DNA of 6,990 bases from Alphaproteobacteria bacterium. Lineage in GTDB: Bacteria; Pseudomonadota; Alphaproteobacteria; Rhodospirillales; Rhodospirillaceae. The stretch spans positions 1-6,990 of the forward strand of contig JADGDA010000133.1 in NCBI GenBank assembly GCA_015228695.1. The letters are read 5' to 3'. Under the pieces are notes generated by a model, which saw only the letters and a program-made list of their open reading frames with translations, had not been told where the DNA came from and ran no database searches. This document shows positions 1-6,400 of the stretch, one piece after another. Every line of letters begins with the position of its first letter. Position 1 is the first letter of the stretch. Made by a program: the position numbers and the translations under genes.

Positions 1-2
1 GC

Positions 3-875
3 CATGCCATCCATGCCGAGCCGACCACCATGGGCCTGAAATTCGCGGGCTTTTACGCCGAGTTCGCCCGGAACCGCGACCGCCTTCTCGCTGCCCGCGG
101 GGAAATCGCCACCTGCGCCATCTCGGGCGCGGTCGGCACCTTTGCCCACATCGACCCTTTCGTCGAGGAATACGTGGCCGAGAAATTGGGGCTTCGGCCG
201 GAACCCCTGTCGACCCAGGTGATTCCCCGCGACCGCCACGCCATGTTCTTCGCCGTTCTCGGGGTTGCCGCCAGTTCGCTGGAGCGGGTGGCGACCGAGA
301 TCCGCCATCTTCAGCGCACGGAAGTGCGCGAGGCCGAGGAGTATTTCTCTCCGGGCCAGAAGGGATCGTCGGCAATGCCCCACAAGCGCAACCCGATCCT
401 GACCGAAAACCTGACCGGGCTTGCCCGGGTGGTCCGGGGGATGGTGACGCCGGCCATGGAAAACGTCGTGCTCTGGCACGAGCGCGACATCTCCCACTCG
501 TCGGTGGAGCGGATGATCGGCCCCGACGCCACGGTGACCCTGGATTTCGCCCTGGCGCGCCTTGCCGGAGTGATCGACAAGCTGGTGATCTACCCCGACG
601 CCATCGCCCGCAACCTGAACCAGCTCGGGGGCCTCATCTTCTCCCAGCAGGTCCTGCTGGCGTTGACCCAGGCCGGCATGAGCCGCGAGGGGGCCTATCT
701 GGCCGTGCAGCGCAACGCCATGGAGGTCTGGAACCGCGGCGCCGGCTTCCTGGACCTGCTGAAGGCCGATGCGGAAGTGGGAACATTCCTCAATTCCGGA
801 GAGTTGGAGGCCCTGTTCGACATCTCCCGCCACACCCGCCATGTGGATACTATTTTCAAACGTGTTTTCGGTTAG
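3..875 (+). CDS. purB: Adenylosuccinate lyase, C-terminal part (5' end outside window)
   Basis: PurB cleaves succinyl groups as fumarate at two steps of purine biosynthesis (SAICAR to AICAR, adenylosuccinate to AMP) in the cytoplasm as a homotetramer. The reading frame is open to the left edge. The first visible codons read HAIHAEPTT, matching the family's THGxHAEPTT motif, so the first His is probably the catalytic general acid/base (His141 in B. subtilis numbering, from memory). The fumarase/aspartase superfamily signature SSAMPHKRNP lies at 366-395 on the mobile loop that carries the catalytic Ser. The end, RHVDTIFKRVF, is the usual PurB C-terminus. About 290 residues are visible of a usual 430-435, so roughly 140 N-terminal residues are missing only because of the window edge. 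An internal ATG at 30 is not the start, because homology continues upstream of it. The TAG stop is followed after 21 nt by a diguanylate cyclase gene in the same frame. Confidence 0.96.
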   Translation, partial: HAIHAEPTTMGLKFAGFYAEFARNRDRLLAARGEIATCAISGAVGTFAHIDPFVEEYVAEKLGLRPEPLSTQVIPRDRHAMFFAVLGVAASSLERVATEIRHLQRTEVREAEEYFSPGQKGSSAMPHKRNPILTENLTGLARVVRGMVTPAMENVVLWHERDISHSSVERMIGPDATVTLDFALARLAGVIDKLVIYPDAIARNLNQLGGLIFSQQVLLALTQAGMSREGAYLAVQRNAMEVWNRGAGFLDLLKADAEVGTFLNSGELEALFDISRHTRHVDTIFKRVFG

Positions 876-896
876 AATGCGTTCAGGGCTGGTCCC

Positions 897-1961
897 TTGA
901 GCAGCGGGGTACCGCAGGCAATGTCGGAAGCGCCATGCATCGGCGCGGTGGTCGTCTGGGAGGCGATCATCCGGGCGACATCCGACGGCGTCGTCGTCAT
1001 CGACGAGCACGGTCTGATCGCCAGTGTCAATCCCGCCGCGGCGCGGATGTTCGGTTATGAACCGGACGAGATCGTCGGCGGGAACGTGTCGGTCCTGATG
1101 CCGGAACCCCACCGGTCCGAGCACGACGGCTACCTCGCCCGCTACCTCGAAACCGGCGAGGGAAACGTCATCGGCAACTGCACCCGGCTTTTCGCCCAGC
1201 GCAAGGACGGCGAGATTTTTCCGGTCGAACTCACCGTCACCGATGTCGTGTGCGGGGACAGGCGGGTGTTCGCCGGGATCATCCGCGACGTCACCGAAAA
1301 GACCCGGCGCGAGGAGGAAATGACCCGCCATGTGGAGGGACTCGAGTTCGCCTTTCAGGCGTTCGAGCGTCAGGCGGAGCACATGGCCAAGATCGCCGAG
1401 CAGATCGACGACGAAAGACGGCGGGCCGAATATCTGTCCAACCACGACGCCCTGACCGGGCTCCCCAACCGGGTCCTGTTCTGGGACCGGCTGGAGCAGG
1501 CCTTCTTCCAGGCCAAGCGGGAGCATACGGGCGTCGCGGTGCTATATCTCGATTTGAACAAGTTCAAGGACGTGAACGACACCCTGGGCCACGACCGGGG
1601 CGACGCCCTGCTCAAGGAAGTGGCTGCGAAACTTCTGCACCTCATCCGCGAGACGGACACGGCCGCCCGGCTGGGAGGGGACGAATTCGCCGTCATCGCC
1701 CGCGTGCCGGACCCGGACGACCTGGGCGGGCTCACCATCCTGGCCGAACGAATCCGCTCGGCGCTCACAATCCCGGTCGAGTTCCCCGAGGGAACCATCC
1801 TGACCGGAGCGAGCATCGGCGTCGCCGTCTATCCCCACTGCTGCGACGGCGTCGACGCGATCGTCAAGGGCGCCGACAGCGCCATGTTCGAGGGAAAACG
1901 GGAAGGAGGCCAGAGAATCGTCTTCTACCGCCCCCCACATCAATCTCTCCCCGCCTCATAG
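897..1961 (+). CDS. PAS-GGDEF diguanylate cyclase with FixL-like PAS domain
   Basis: Predicted to condense two GTP into cyclic di-GMP under control of an N-terminal sensor; cytoplasmic, with no signal peptide or membrane segment. Of 354 residues, about 20-135 form a PAS domain (SDGVVVIDEHG, AARMFGY, NVSVLMPEP, RKDGEIFPVEL) of the FixL type, with His76 at the haem-ligand position. Residues about 135-180 are a charged, probably coiled-coil linker, and 180-345 a GGDEF domain. The catalytic site looks complete: metal Asp219, guanine-contact Asn227 and Asp236, GGDEF at 260-264. An RETD inhibitory site (RxxD) lies at 251-254, exactly five residues upstream, so product inhibition is likely. The late YxAK motif is changed to MFEGK (330-334) but keeps the Lys. 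I chose the TTG start at 897 because an AGGG (885-888) sits 8 nt before it; an ATG at 921 (also with a G-rich stretch upstream) is the alternative. Enzyme class is certain; the sensed signal is inference. Confidence 0.92.
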   Translation: MSSGVPQAMSEAPCIGAVVVWEAIIRATSDGVVVIDEHGLIASVNPAAARMFGYEPDEIVGGNVSVLMPEPHRSEHDGYLARYLETGEGNVIGNCTRLFAQRKDGEIFPVELTVTDVVCGDRRVFAGIIRDVTEKTRREEEMTRHVEGLEFAFQAFERQAEHMAKIAEQIDDERRRAEYLSNHDALTGLPNRVLFWDRLEQAFFQAKREHTGVAVLYLDLNKFKDVNDTLGHDRGDALLKEVAAKLLHLIRETDTAARLGGDEFAVIARVPDPDDLGGLTILAERIRSALTIPVEFPEGTILTGASIGVAVYPHCCDGVDAIVKGADSAMFEGKREGGQRIVFYRPPHQSLPAS

Positions 1962-2678
1962 CAGCCCCTTCGTCTTGAACGAGACGTAGGTTTCCCGTCC
2001 GACGATGATGTGGTCGTGGAGGGTGACGCCGACCGCCTTGGCGGCGTCGCGCACCTTCAGGGTCATTTCCTTGTCCGCCGCGGAGGGGGTGGGGTCTCCC
2101 GATGGGTGGTTGTGGACGATGATGACCGAGGCGGCCCCCAGTTCCAGGGCCCGGCGCGCGACCTCGCGGGGGTAGGCCGGGGTGTGGTCGATGGTTCCGC
2201 GCTGCTGGACCTCGTCGACCATGAGCCTGTGGCGTGAATCCAGGAACAGGATGCGGAACTGTTCGTTCTTTTCATGGGCCATGCTGGCGGTGCAGTAATC
2301 GAGCACCTGTTCCCAGGAACCAAGGACGGACCCCTTTCCGATCTTGCCGCGCAGCAGGCGCGAGGCCGCCGCCTGCACGACCTTGACGGCGGCGACCGCC
2401 GTGTCGGTCATGTACTTCTCGTCCTTTTTTAAGGAGGCGGGATCGGCGGAAATCACCTGAGCGAAACTTCCGAACCGCTTGAGCAGGGACTTGGCCATCC
2501 CCTTGGTGTCGCGCCGGGGAATTCCGAGGGTGAGCAGGAGTTCCAGCAACTCGTAGTCGGGCATGGACTCGCCTCCCCCCTTCAGGAAGCGCTCCCGCAG
2601 CCGCGCCCGGTGCCCGGAGTGATCCGAGGCCGACGGGGAAACCACCTCCTGATTTTCTTCCGGCATGGGAACCCGCAT
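1956..2678 (-). CDS. radC: RadC family JAB/JAMM-domain protein
   Basis: Conserved RadC-like protein of 240 residues, the usual family length. Despite the name, a role in DNA repair is not established; the C-terminal domain has the fold of JAMM zinc isopeptidases. The N-terminal part carries the family's RxRERF entry motif (about residues 28-31) and a helix-hairpin-helix-like stretch (MPDYELLELLLTLGIPRRDT, 39-58). The C-terminal part shows the metal motif H189-x-H191-x7-S199-x2-D202 inside HNHPSGDPTPS, with a probable catalytic Glu at 156, so metal binding should be intact. The start at 2678 overlaps the map stop as TGATG with no good ribosome binding site, suggesting translational coupling. 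An ATG at 2666 is a second possibility. The open frame continues upstream to 2804 but there lies inside map and is low-complexity. The 3' end overlaps the convergent cyclase gene by 6 bp. An A6 run at codons 83-85 is discussed in the findings. Confidence 0.94.
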   Translation of the reverse strand: MRVPMPEENQEVVSPSASDHSGHRARLRERFLKGGGESMPDYELLELLLTLGIPRRDTKGMAKSLLKRFGSFAQVISADPASLKKDEKYMTDTAVAAVKVVQAAASRLLRGKIGKGSVLGSWEQVLDYCTASMAHEKNEQFRILFLDSRHRLMVDEVQQRGTIDHTPAYPREVARRALELGAASVIIVHNHPSGDPTPSAADKEMTLKVRDAAKAVGVTLHDHIIVGRETYVSFKTKGLL

Positions 2679-3487
2679 CAGACGTAGGGGGGGCGGTGCC
2701 AGCCCCTCGGCGAGAGGGTGAAAATCTCGCAGCCGCCGGCGGTGACGCCGATGGTGTGCTCGAACTGCGCCGAAAGGGAGCGGTCGCGGGTGACCGCCGT
2801 CCACCCGTCGCTGAGAATCTTGGTCTCGAAGCGCCCGGCGTTGATCATCGGCTCGATGGTGAAGAACATGCCCTCCTCCAGGATCATCCCTTCGCCCGGA
2901 GTACCGAAATGCATGACGTTGGGCGGTTCGTGGAACACGCGGCCGACGCCGTGGCCGCAGAAGTCCCGCACCACCGAAAAGCGGTGGCTTTCGGCATGGC
3001 TCTGGATGACGTGGCCGATGTCGCCCAACCTCACCCCCGGCTTCACGATCTCGATGGCGCGCATCATGGCGTCATAGGTGACGTCGATCAGTCGCTGGGC
3101 CTTAACCCCGATCTTGCCCACGCCGTACATGCGGCTCGTGTCGCCGTACCAGCCGTCCAGGATGGGGGTCACGTCGATGTTGAGGATGTCGCCCTCCTCC
3201 AGGGCCTTGTCGTTGGGAATGCCGTGGCAGACCACCCGGTTGATCGAGGTACAGATGGACTTCGGATAGCCCCGGTAGCCGAGGGGAGCCGACGTCGCCC
3301 CCCGCTCGGCCACGAAATCGTGGCACAGCTTGTCGAGGGTCGCGGTGGAGACGCCGGGAACCACGTGCGGAGTGATGAAGTCGAGGGTCTCGGCGGCCAG
3401 ACGCCCCGCCTTGCGCATTCCCACGAAGTCTTCCAGTCCATGGAGGGCGACGCGGGGTAGGGGCTCTCTTTTCGTCAGGGTGTTCAT
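2678..3487 (-). CDS. map: Type I methionine aminopeptidase
   Basis: Removes the N-terminal methionine from nascent proteins after deformylation, using two divalent metals; cytoplasmic, ribosome-associated, normally essential. The 269-residue product has all five metal ligands in family context: Asp105 (NIDVT), Asp116 (GDTSRM), His179 (CGHGVG), Glu212 (TIEPM) and Glu243 (FEHTI). The substrate-side His88 (CHGIP) and His186 (FHEPP) are also present. The length fits the type I class without the SH3-like or zinc-finger N-terminal extension. The ATG at 3487 starts MNTLTKREPL, 19 nt after the sfsA stop. The open frame goes on to 3610, but those extra residues lie in sfsA and have no family match. 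The ribosome binding site is weak (GGAACG before the ATG), consistent with read-on translation from sfsA. The stop overlaps the radC start by one base. Confidence 0.97.
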   Translation of the reverse strand: MNTLTKREPLPRVALHGLEDFVGMRKAGRLAAETLDFITPHVVPGVSTATLDKLCHDFVAERGATSAPLGYRGYPKSICTSINRVVCHGIPNDKALEEGDILNIDVTPILDGWYGDTSRMYGVGKIGVKAQRLIDVTYDAMMRAIEIVKPGVRLGDIGHVIQSHAESHRFSVVRDFCGHGVGRVFHEPPNVMHFGTPGEGMILEEGMFFTIEPMINAGRFETKILSDGWTAVTRDRSLSAQFEHTIGVTAGGCEIFTLSPRGWHRPPYV

Positions 3488-3506
3488 CGTGGCCGTTCCG
3501 GTTGTT

Positions 3507-4229
3507 TTACGGGGCGCGGGCCCGGAGGACGAGGGGCAACGGTCCGTCCACGGCAATCCCCAGTGTGTCCAGTGTGCATGAATAACAGATTGCCTCAACC
3601 CCCTTTGCAATCGCCTTGCGCAAAGCGGAGTCGTAGGCGGGATCGATATCGGCGGCGATGCTCACCCGCTCGCAGTCCATCCGCTGCACGAGGTAGACCA
3701 TCACGGCGCGGCGCCCCTGCGAGACCATGGACGTCAATTCCTCCAAGTGCTTGGCGCCGCGGGTGGTCACCGCGTCGGGGAATTCGGCCGTCCGGTCGAG
3801 TCCCGTCCCCCGCTTCAGGGTGACGTTCTTGACCTCGACGTAGCAATCGGGGCGTCCCGCTCCCTTCAGCAGCAGGTCGATGCGCGAGTTGACGCCGTAG
3901 GCCACCTCGCGGCGGATTTCGTCATAGCCCGCGAGTTCGGGAATCCGTCCCCCGGCGACGGCTTCGGCGACCAAGGCATTGGGATGGGCCGTGTTGATCC
4001 CGACCAGGGTTTCGCCCACCCGGATCAGTTCCCAGGTGAAGGCGAGCTTGCGGCCGGGATTGGCGGAGCGCGACAGCCAGACCTCGGAGCCGGGCTCCTT
4101 GACCCCCAGCATCGAGCCGGAGTTGGCGCAATGGGCGACCACCGTCCCTTCGTCCACGCTCACGTCGGCAAGAAACCGCTTGTACCGGCGTTCCAGGGTC
4201 CCCCGGATCAGGGGAGTGGGAAAGCGCAT
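3507..4229 (-). CDS. sfsA: SfsA family DNA-binding/nuclease-like protein
   Basis: Named 'sugar fermentation stimulation' in E. coli, where it was described as a DNA-binding protein that helps maltose metabolism when overexpressed; the molecular role is unsettled. The 240-residue length is typical. The N-terminal third (MRFPTPLIRGTL, RYKRFLADV, CANSGSML, GSEVWLS) matches the family's OB-like domain. The rest (GINTAHPNALVAEA, RREVAYG, AEFPDAVTTRGAKH) is the family core, with a PD-(D/E)xK-like arrangement of Asp118 in SRIDLLL and Glu132/Lys134 in YVEVKNVTL. This supports a nuclease-like fold; activity is not shown. I start at ATG 4229: it overlaps the stop of the preceding gene as TGATG and has AGGG 9 nt upstream (complement of 4239-4242). 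An in-frame ATG three codons earlier (4238) lies too close to that AGGG. The stop is TAA at 3509-3507. Confidence 0.96.
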   Translation of the reverse strand: MRFPTPLIRGTLERRYKRFLADVSVDEGTVVAHCANSGSMLGVKEPGSEVWLSRSANPGRKLAFTWELIRVGETLVGINTAHPNALVAEAVAGGRIPELAGYDEIRREVAYGVNSRIDLLLKGAGRPDCYVEVKNVTLKRGTGLDRTAEFPDAVTTRGAKHLEELTSMVSQGRRAVMVYLVQRMDCERVSIAADIDPAYDSALRKAIAKGVEAICYSCTLDTLGIAVDGPLPLVLRARAP

Positions 4230-5158
4230 CACGGACATCCCTGGGACGACAGGGCCTCGGCGAGACTCATGCCGGCGCTTCCCGGCTTGGCGGGCTTGGG
4301 TTGGGACTCGTGGGGGGACCAGGCGGTCAAGGTCAGGATCTCGAAGGTGGCGGGCAGGCGCCCGTCGGTTCCGGCGAACCGTTCGGCGTACCGGGCGGCG
4401 GCGGCGGCCAGGGTGGCGCGCCGGGTCGGGACCCTGCGCCGTTCCAGGACCGCGTTGGTTTCCCCCATGCCGCGCAGGTCGGTCATCAGCCGGATCGTGT
4501 CGGGATAGCTGACGGTGATCCGGTCCGCGTCCACCACCGGCAACGCGAAACCGGCCCTCTGCAACAGGTGGCCCAGGTCGCCGGTCACGGGAAAAGGCGA
4601 CACCCGGGGACTCCATCCGCCCTCCTCGGCATCCTCGGCGTCCATGAGGGCCGTGCGCAGTTCGGACAAGGTGCCGCCGCCGAACAGGGTGGCGATGAAA
4701 AGGCCATCCGGTTTCAAGGCGTTCCGCGCCTGCACCAGGGCGCCCGGCAGATCATTGACCCAATGCAGGCTGAGGTTGCTCACGATGAGGTCGAAACTTC
4801 CCGGCGCGAAGGGCAGCCACTCCTCGTCGGCGACCACGGCCACGGACGCCAAGCCGGGAGGACGCTCCCCCTCGGCCCGCTGGGTCATGGCAACGGCCCG
4901 CCGGGTCATGGCAAGGGAAAGATCGCACTGCACCAGTTCCCGAATCCCGCCCCGCCCCGCCAGGGCCTCGGCCAGAACGCCGGTATGGCATCCCAGGTCC
5001 AGGGCGCGGGGAAAGGTCCGCGTGACGTCGTCCAGCCGATCGGCAAGGCGCTCGCCGACCTCGCGGAACAGGAAGTCGTACTCGTGAAAACGGGTGGCGG
5101 CGCGCTCGCGGCGGCGCCTGACCAAGTCGCGGTCGAAGATGGTCATGACATCGGACAT
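4229..5158 (-). CDS. NDUFAF5-type SAM-dependent methyltransferase-fold protein
   Basis: Class I methyltransferase-fold protein, 309 residues, very like the human mitochondrial complex I assembly factor NDUFAF5 as I recall it. Shared blocks in order: FDRDLVRRRR (8-17), FPRALDLGC (49-57), ADEEWLPF (110-117), SNLSLHWVNDLP (127-138), LKPDGLFIATLFGG (148-161), EEGGWSPRVSPF (178-189), DLGHLLQRAGF (194-204), LRGMGE (228-233) and HESQPKPAKPGSA (283-295). The end blocks separate it from BioC, the other common annotation. NDUFAF5 hydroxylates an Arg of the NuoB-equivalent subunit NDUFS7, so a role in NADH dehydrogenase maturation is the leading inference. SAM motif I reads LDLGCHTG, with His where Gly is usual. 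A 7-residue tandem duplication lies just after the acidic motif II (Asp79). The start at 5158 is 6 nt after the MFS stop. ATG 5146, four codons on, is equally possible, because homology begins at MTIFDR. The stop overlaps the sfsA start. Confidence 0.9.
   Translation of the reverse strand: MSDVMTIFDRDLVRRRRERAATRFHEYDFLFREVGERLADRLDDVTRTFPRALDLGCHTGVLAEALAGRGGIRELVQCDLSLAMTRRAVAMTQRAEGERPPGLASVAVVADEEWLPFAPGSFDLIVSNLSLHWVNDLPGALVQARNALKPDGLFIATLFGGGTLSELRTALMDAEDAEEGGWSPRVSPFPVTGDLGHLLQRAGFALPVVDADRITVSYPDTIRLMTDLRGMGETNAVLERRRVPTRRATLAAAAARYAERFAGTDGRLPATFEILTLTAWSPHESQPKPAKPGSAGMSLAEALSSQGCP
4873..4914. repeat. Tandem duplication, two 21-bp units inside the NDUFAF5-like gene
   Basis: Units 4873-4893 and 4894-4914 are adjacent and identical at 20 of 21 bases; the only difference is T at 4881 against C at 4902. 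Read on the minus strand they encode AMTRRAV and AMTQRAE, so the duplication is in frame and adds seven residues. It falls just after the strand ending in Asp79 and before the VVADEEW block. By recall, this stretch is about ten residues longer here than in human NDUFAF5. The near identity suggests a recent slippage or unequal-crossover event. Confidence 0.9.
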
Positions 5159-5164
5159 GGTCCC

Positions 5165-6400
5165 TTATCGCACGGGACCGTGCCCGGCGGAAGGGGCCGC
5201 GGCGGGCTCGATCTTGCGGAATGCCCGCCAGATCGCCAGGTCATAGGCGATCTTCATCGTGCCGCACGCCACCAGGGGAGCGGCCAACCATCCGGTGGCG
5301 AACAACGCTCCGCCGATGGCGGGGCTCGCAGCGGCGGCGAGGCTGCGGGGCACGGCGGTGAAGCTGGCGGCGGCGGCGCGCTCCGCCGGGGTTACGACCG
5401 CCATGACGAAGGCCGAGCGGGTCGGGACGTCCATTTGCGACAACAGACTCCGCAGCAGCAGCAATCCCAGCGCCCACTCGATGCCCGGAACCAGCGCCGC
5501 GCCGATCAGACAGAGGTTGGCGGGAATGTGCGTGAACACCATCGTGTTGAGCAGGCCGATGCGCTTCGCGACCAGCGGCGCGGCCAGTTGCGAGGCGGCG
5601 GTCAGCAGTCCGGCCCAGAAGAAGAAGCTTCCGGCGGCGGCAAGGGAAAATCCGAAACGCTCGAACAGCCACAGCGCCAGCAGGGTGTTGACCACCAATC
5701 CTCCGGCGAAGGCGTCGAGCGAGAAAAGGGCCGCCAGCCGGACGACGATCCCGCGCGAGGGGCCCAGCGGGGCCGGAGCCGTCGCCTGTTCGTGCTCCCT
5801 CCGGACCGGCAGGCGGCGGTAGAGGAGGAAAATCGCCACCCCCACAACTCCGTAGAGACCGAACATCAGCCGCAACGCATCGAGTTGCCCCCATCCCAGC
5901 CGCATGAGCGCGTCGGGAAAGGCAGCGGCCAGCGCGCCGACCGCCGCGCACAGGGTTCCGGTGAACGAGTAGCGGGCGAAAAGCGCTGTGCGGGCGTCGC
6001 CCTGGGCCGCTTCGGCCAAGCGCGCGTGTTCGAGGGGGAGGAACACGCTGACGTCTCCGGAACTGGGATTCACGGTGCCGACGAAGGCGACGAGAAGCAG
6101 AGGCCAGAAGCTGGAGACACCCGCCAGGAACAGGCCCGTGGCCGCCATCAGCCAAGCCGCCGCGAGCAACAGACGGCGCTGGGGATAACGGTGCCCCCAC
6201 TGGCCCACCGCCAGGGTCATCAACGCCGAGCCGAACAGGGTGGCGGTGCTGATCAACCCGACGTCCCATTTCCCCAGCCCGAGTCCGAGCAGGTAGGCGG
6301 GGAGCAGAATGGCGACGAAGCCGTCGCAGAAAGCACGCAGGGCACGACCGGCCAGCAGCAGCCGCGACTCGACCGCGACTCCGGCGGGCAAAAGCATCAT
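5165..6400 (-). CDS. MFS transporter, 12-helix type, substrate unknown
   Basis: Integral inner-membrane protein of 411 residues, mostly hydrophobic, with a pattern fitting 12 transmembrane helices. Charged stretches include GQWGHRYPQRR (66-76), a motif A-like loop after helix 2, and a long hydrophilic central loop (about 195-219: RRLPVRREHEQ...) between the two halves. The halves echo each other: RAFCDGFVAILLPAYLLGLG near 22-41 and SLDAFAGGLVVNTLLALWLF near 227-246. NPSSGDVSVFLPLEHARLAE (111-130) puts Asp and Glu in or beside a predicted helix. SQMDVPTRSAFVMAV (321-335) is a second polar block. I cannot assign a substrate. The start overlaps the preceding gene: ATGATG at 6400-6395 contains that gene's TGA, so ATG 6400 (4-nt overlap) or ATG 6397 is used. 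An upstream in-frame start at 6451 is less likely because it would give a charged non-family extension. Coupling to the ChrB-domain gene suggests oxyanion or metal-stress efflux, as inference. Confidence 0.88.
   Translation of the reverse strand: MMLLPAGVAVESRLLLAGRALRAFCDGFVAILLPAYLLGLGLGKWDVGLISTATLFGSALMTLAVGQWGHRYPQRRLLLAAAWLMAATGLFLAGVSSFWPLLLVAFVGTVNPSSGDVSVFLPLEHARLAEAAQGDARTALFARYSFTGTLCAAVGALAAAFPDALMRLGWGQLDALRLMFGLYGVVGVAIFLLYRRLPVRREHEQATAPAPLGPSRGIVVRLAALFSLDAFAGGLVVNTLLALWLFERFGFSLAAAGSFFFWAGLLTAASQLAAPLVAKRIGLLNTMVFTHIPANLCLIGAALVPGIEWALGLLLLRSLLSQMDVPTRSAFVMAVVTPAERAAAASFTAVPRSLAAAASPAIGGALFATGWLAAPLVACGTMKIAYDLAIWRAFRKIEPAAAPSAGHGPVR

Noticed and set aside
883..900. Hairpin after purB as an intrinsic terminator
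   Set aside because: The stem is short with a bulge, and no T run follows. It fits a translation-level effect better, and even that is weak.
1250..1978. A 242-codon plus-strand frame inside the PAS-GGDEF gene
   Set aside because: Arg/Gly/Pro-rich shadow of the cyclase frame, with no domain or plausible start site.
2679..2804. N-terminal extension of RadC up to 2804
   Set aside because: It would lie wholly inside the end of map, is His/Arg/Pro-rich, and would make the protein about 40 residues longer than usual.
2696..3460. A 254-codon plus-strand frame opposite map
   Set aside because: Asp/His/Val-rich antisense shadow; map on the opposite strand has every catalytic residue.
4230..4616. 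N-terminal extension of SfsA up to 4616
   Set aside because: The added residues are Arg/Pro-rich, overlap the methyltransferase gene and fall outside the family. ATG 4229 has a stop-start overlap and a well-spaced AGGG.
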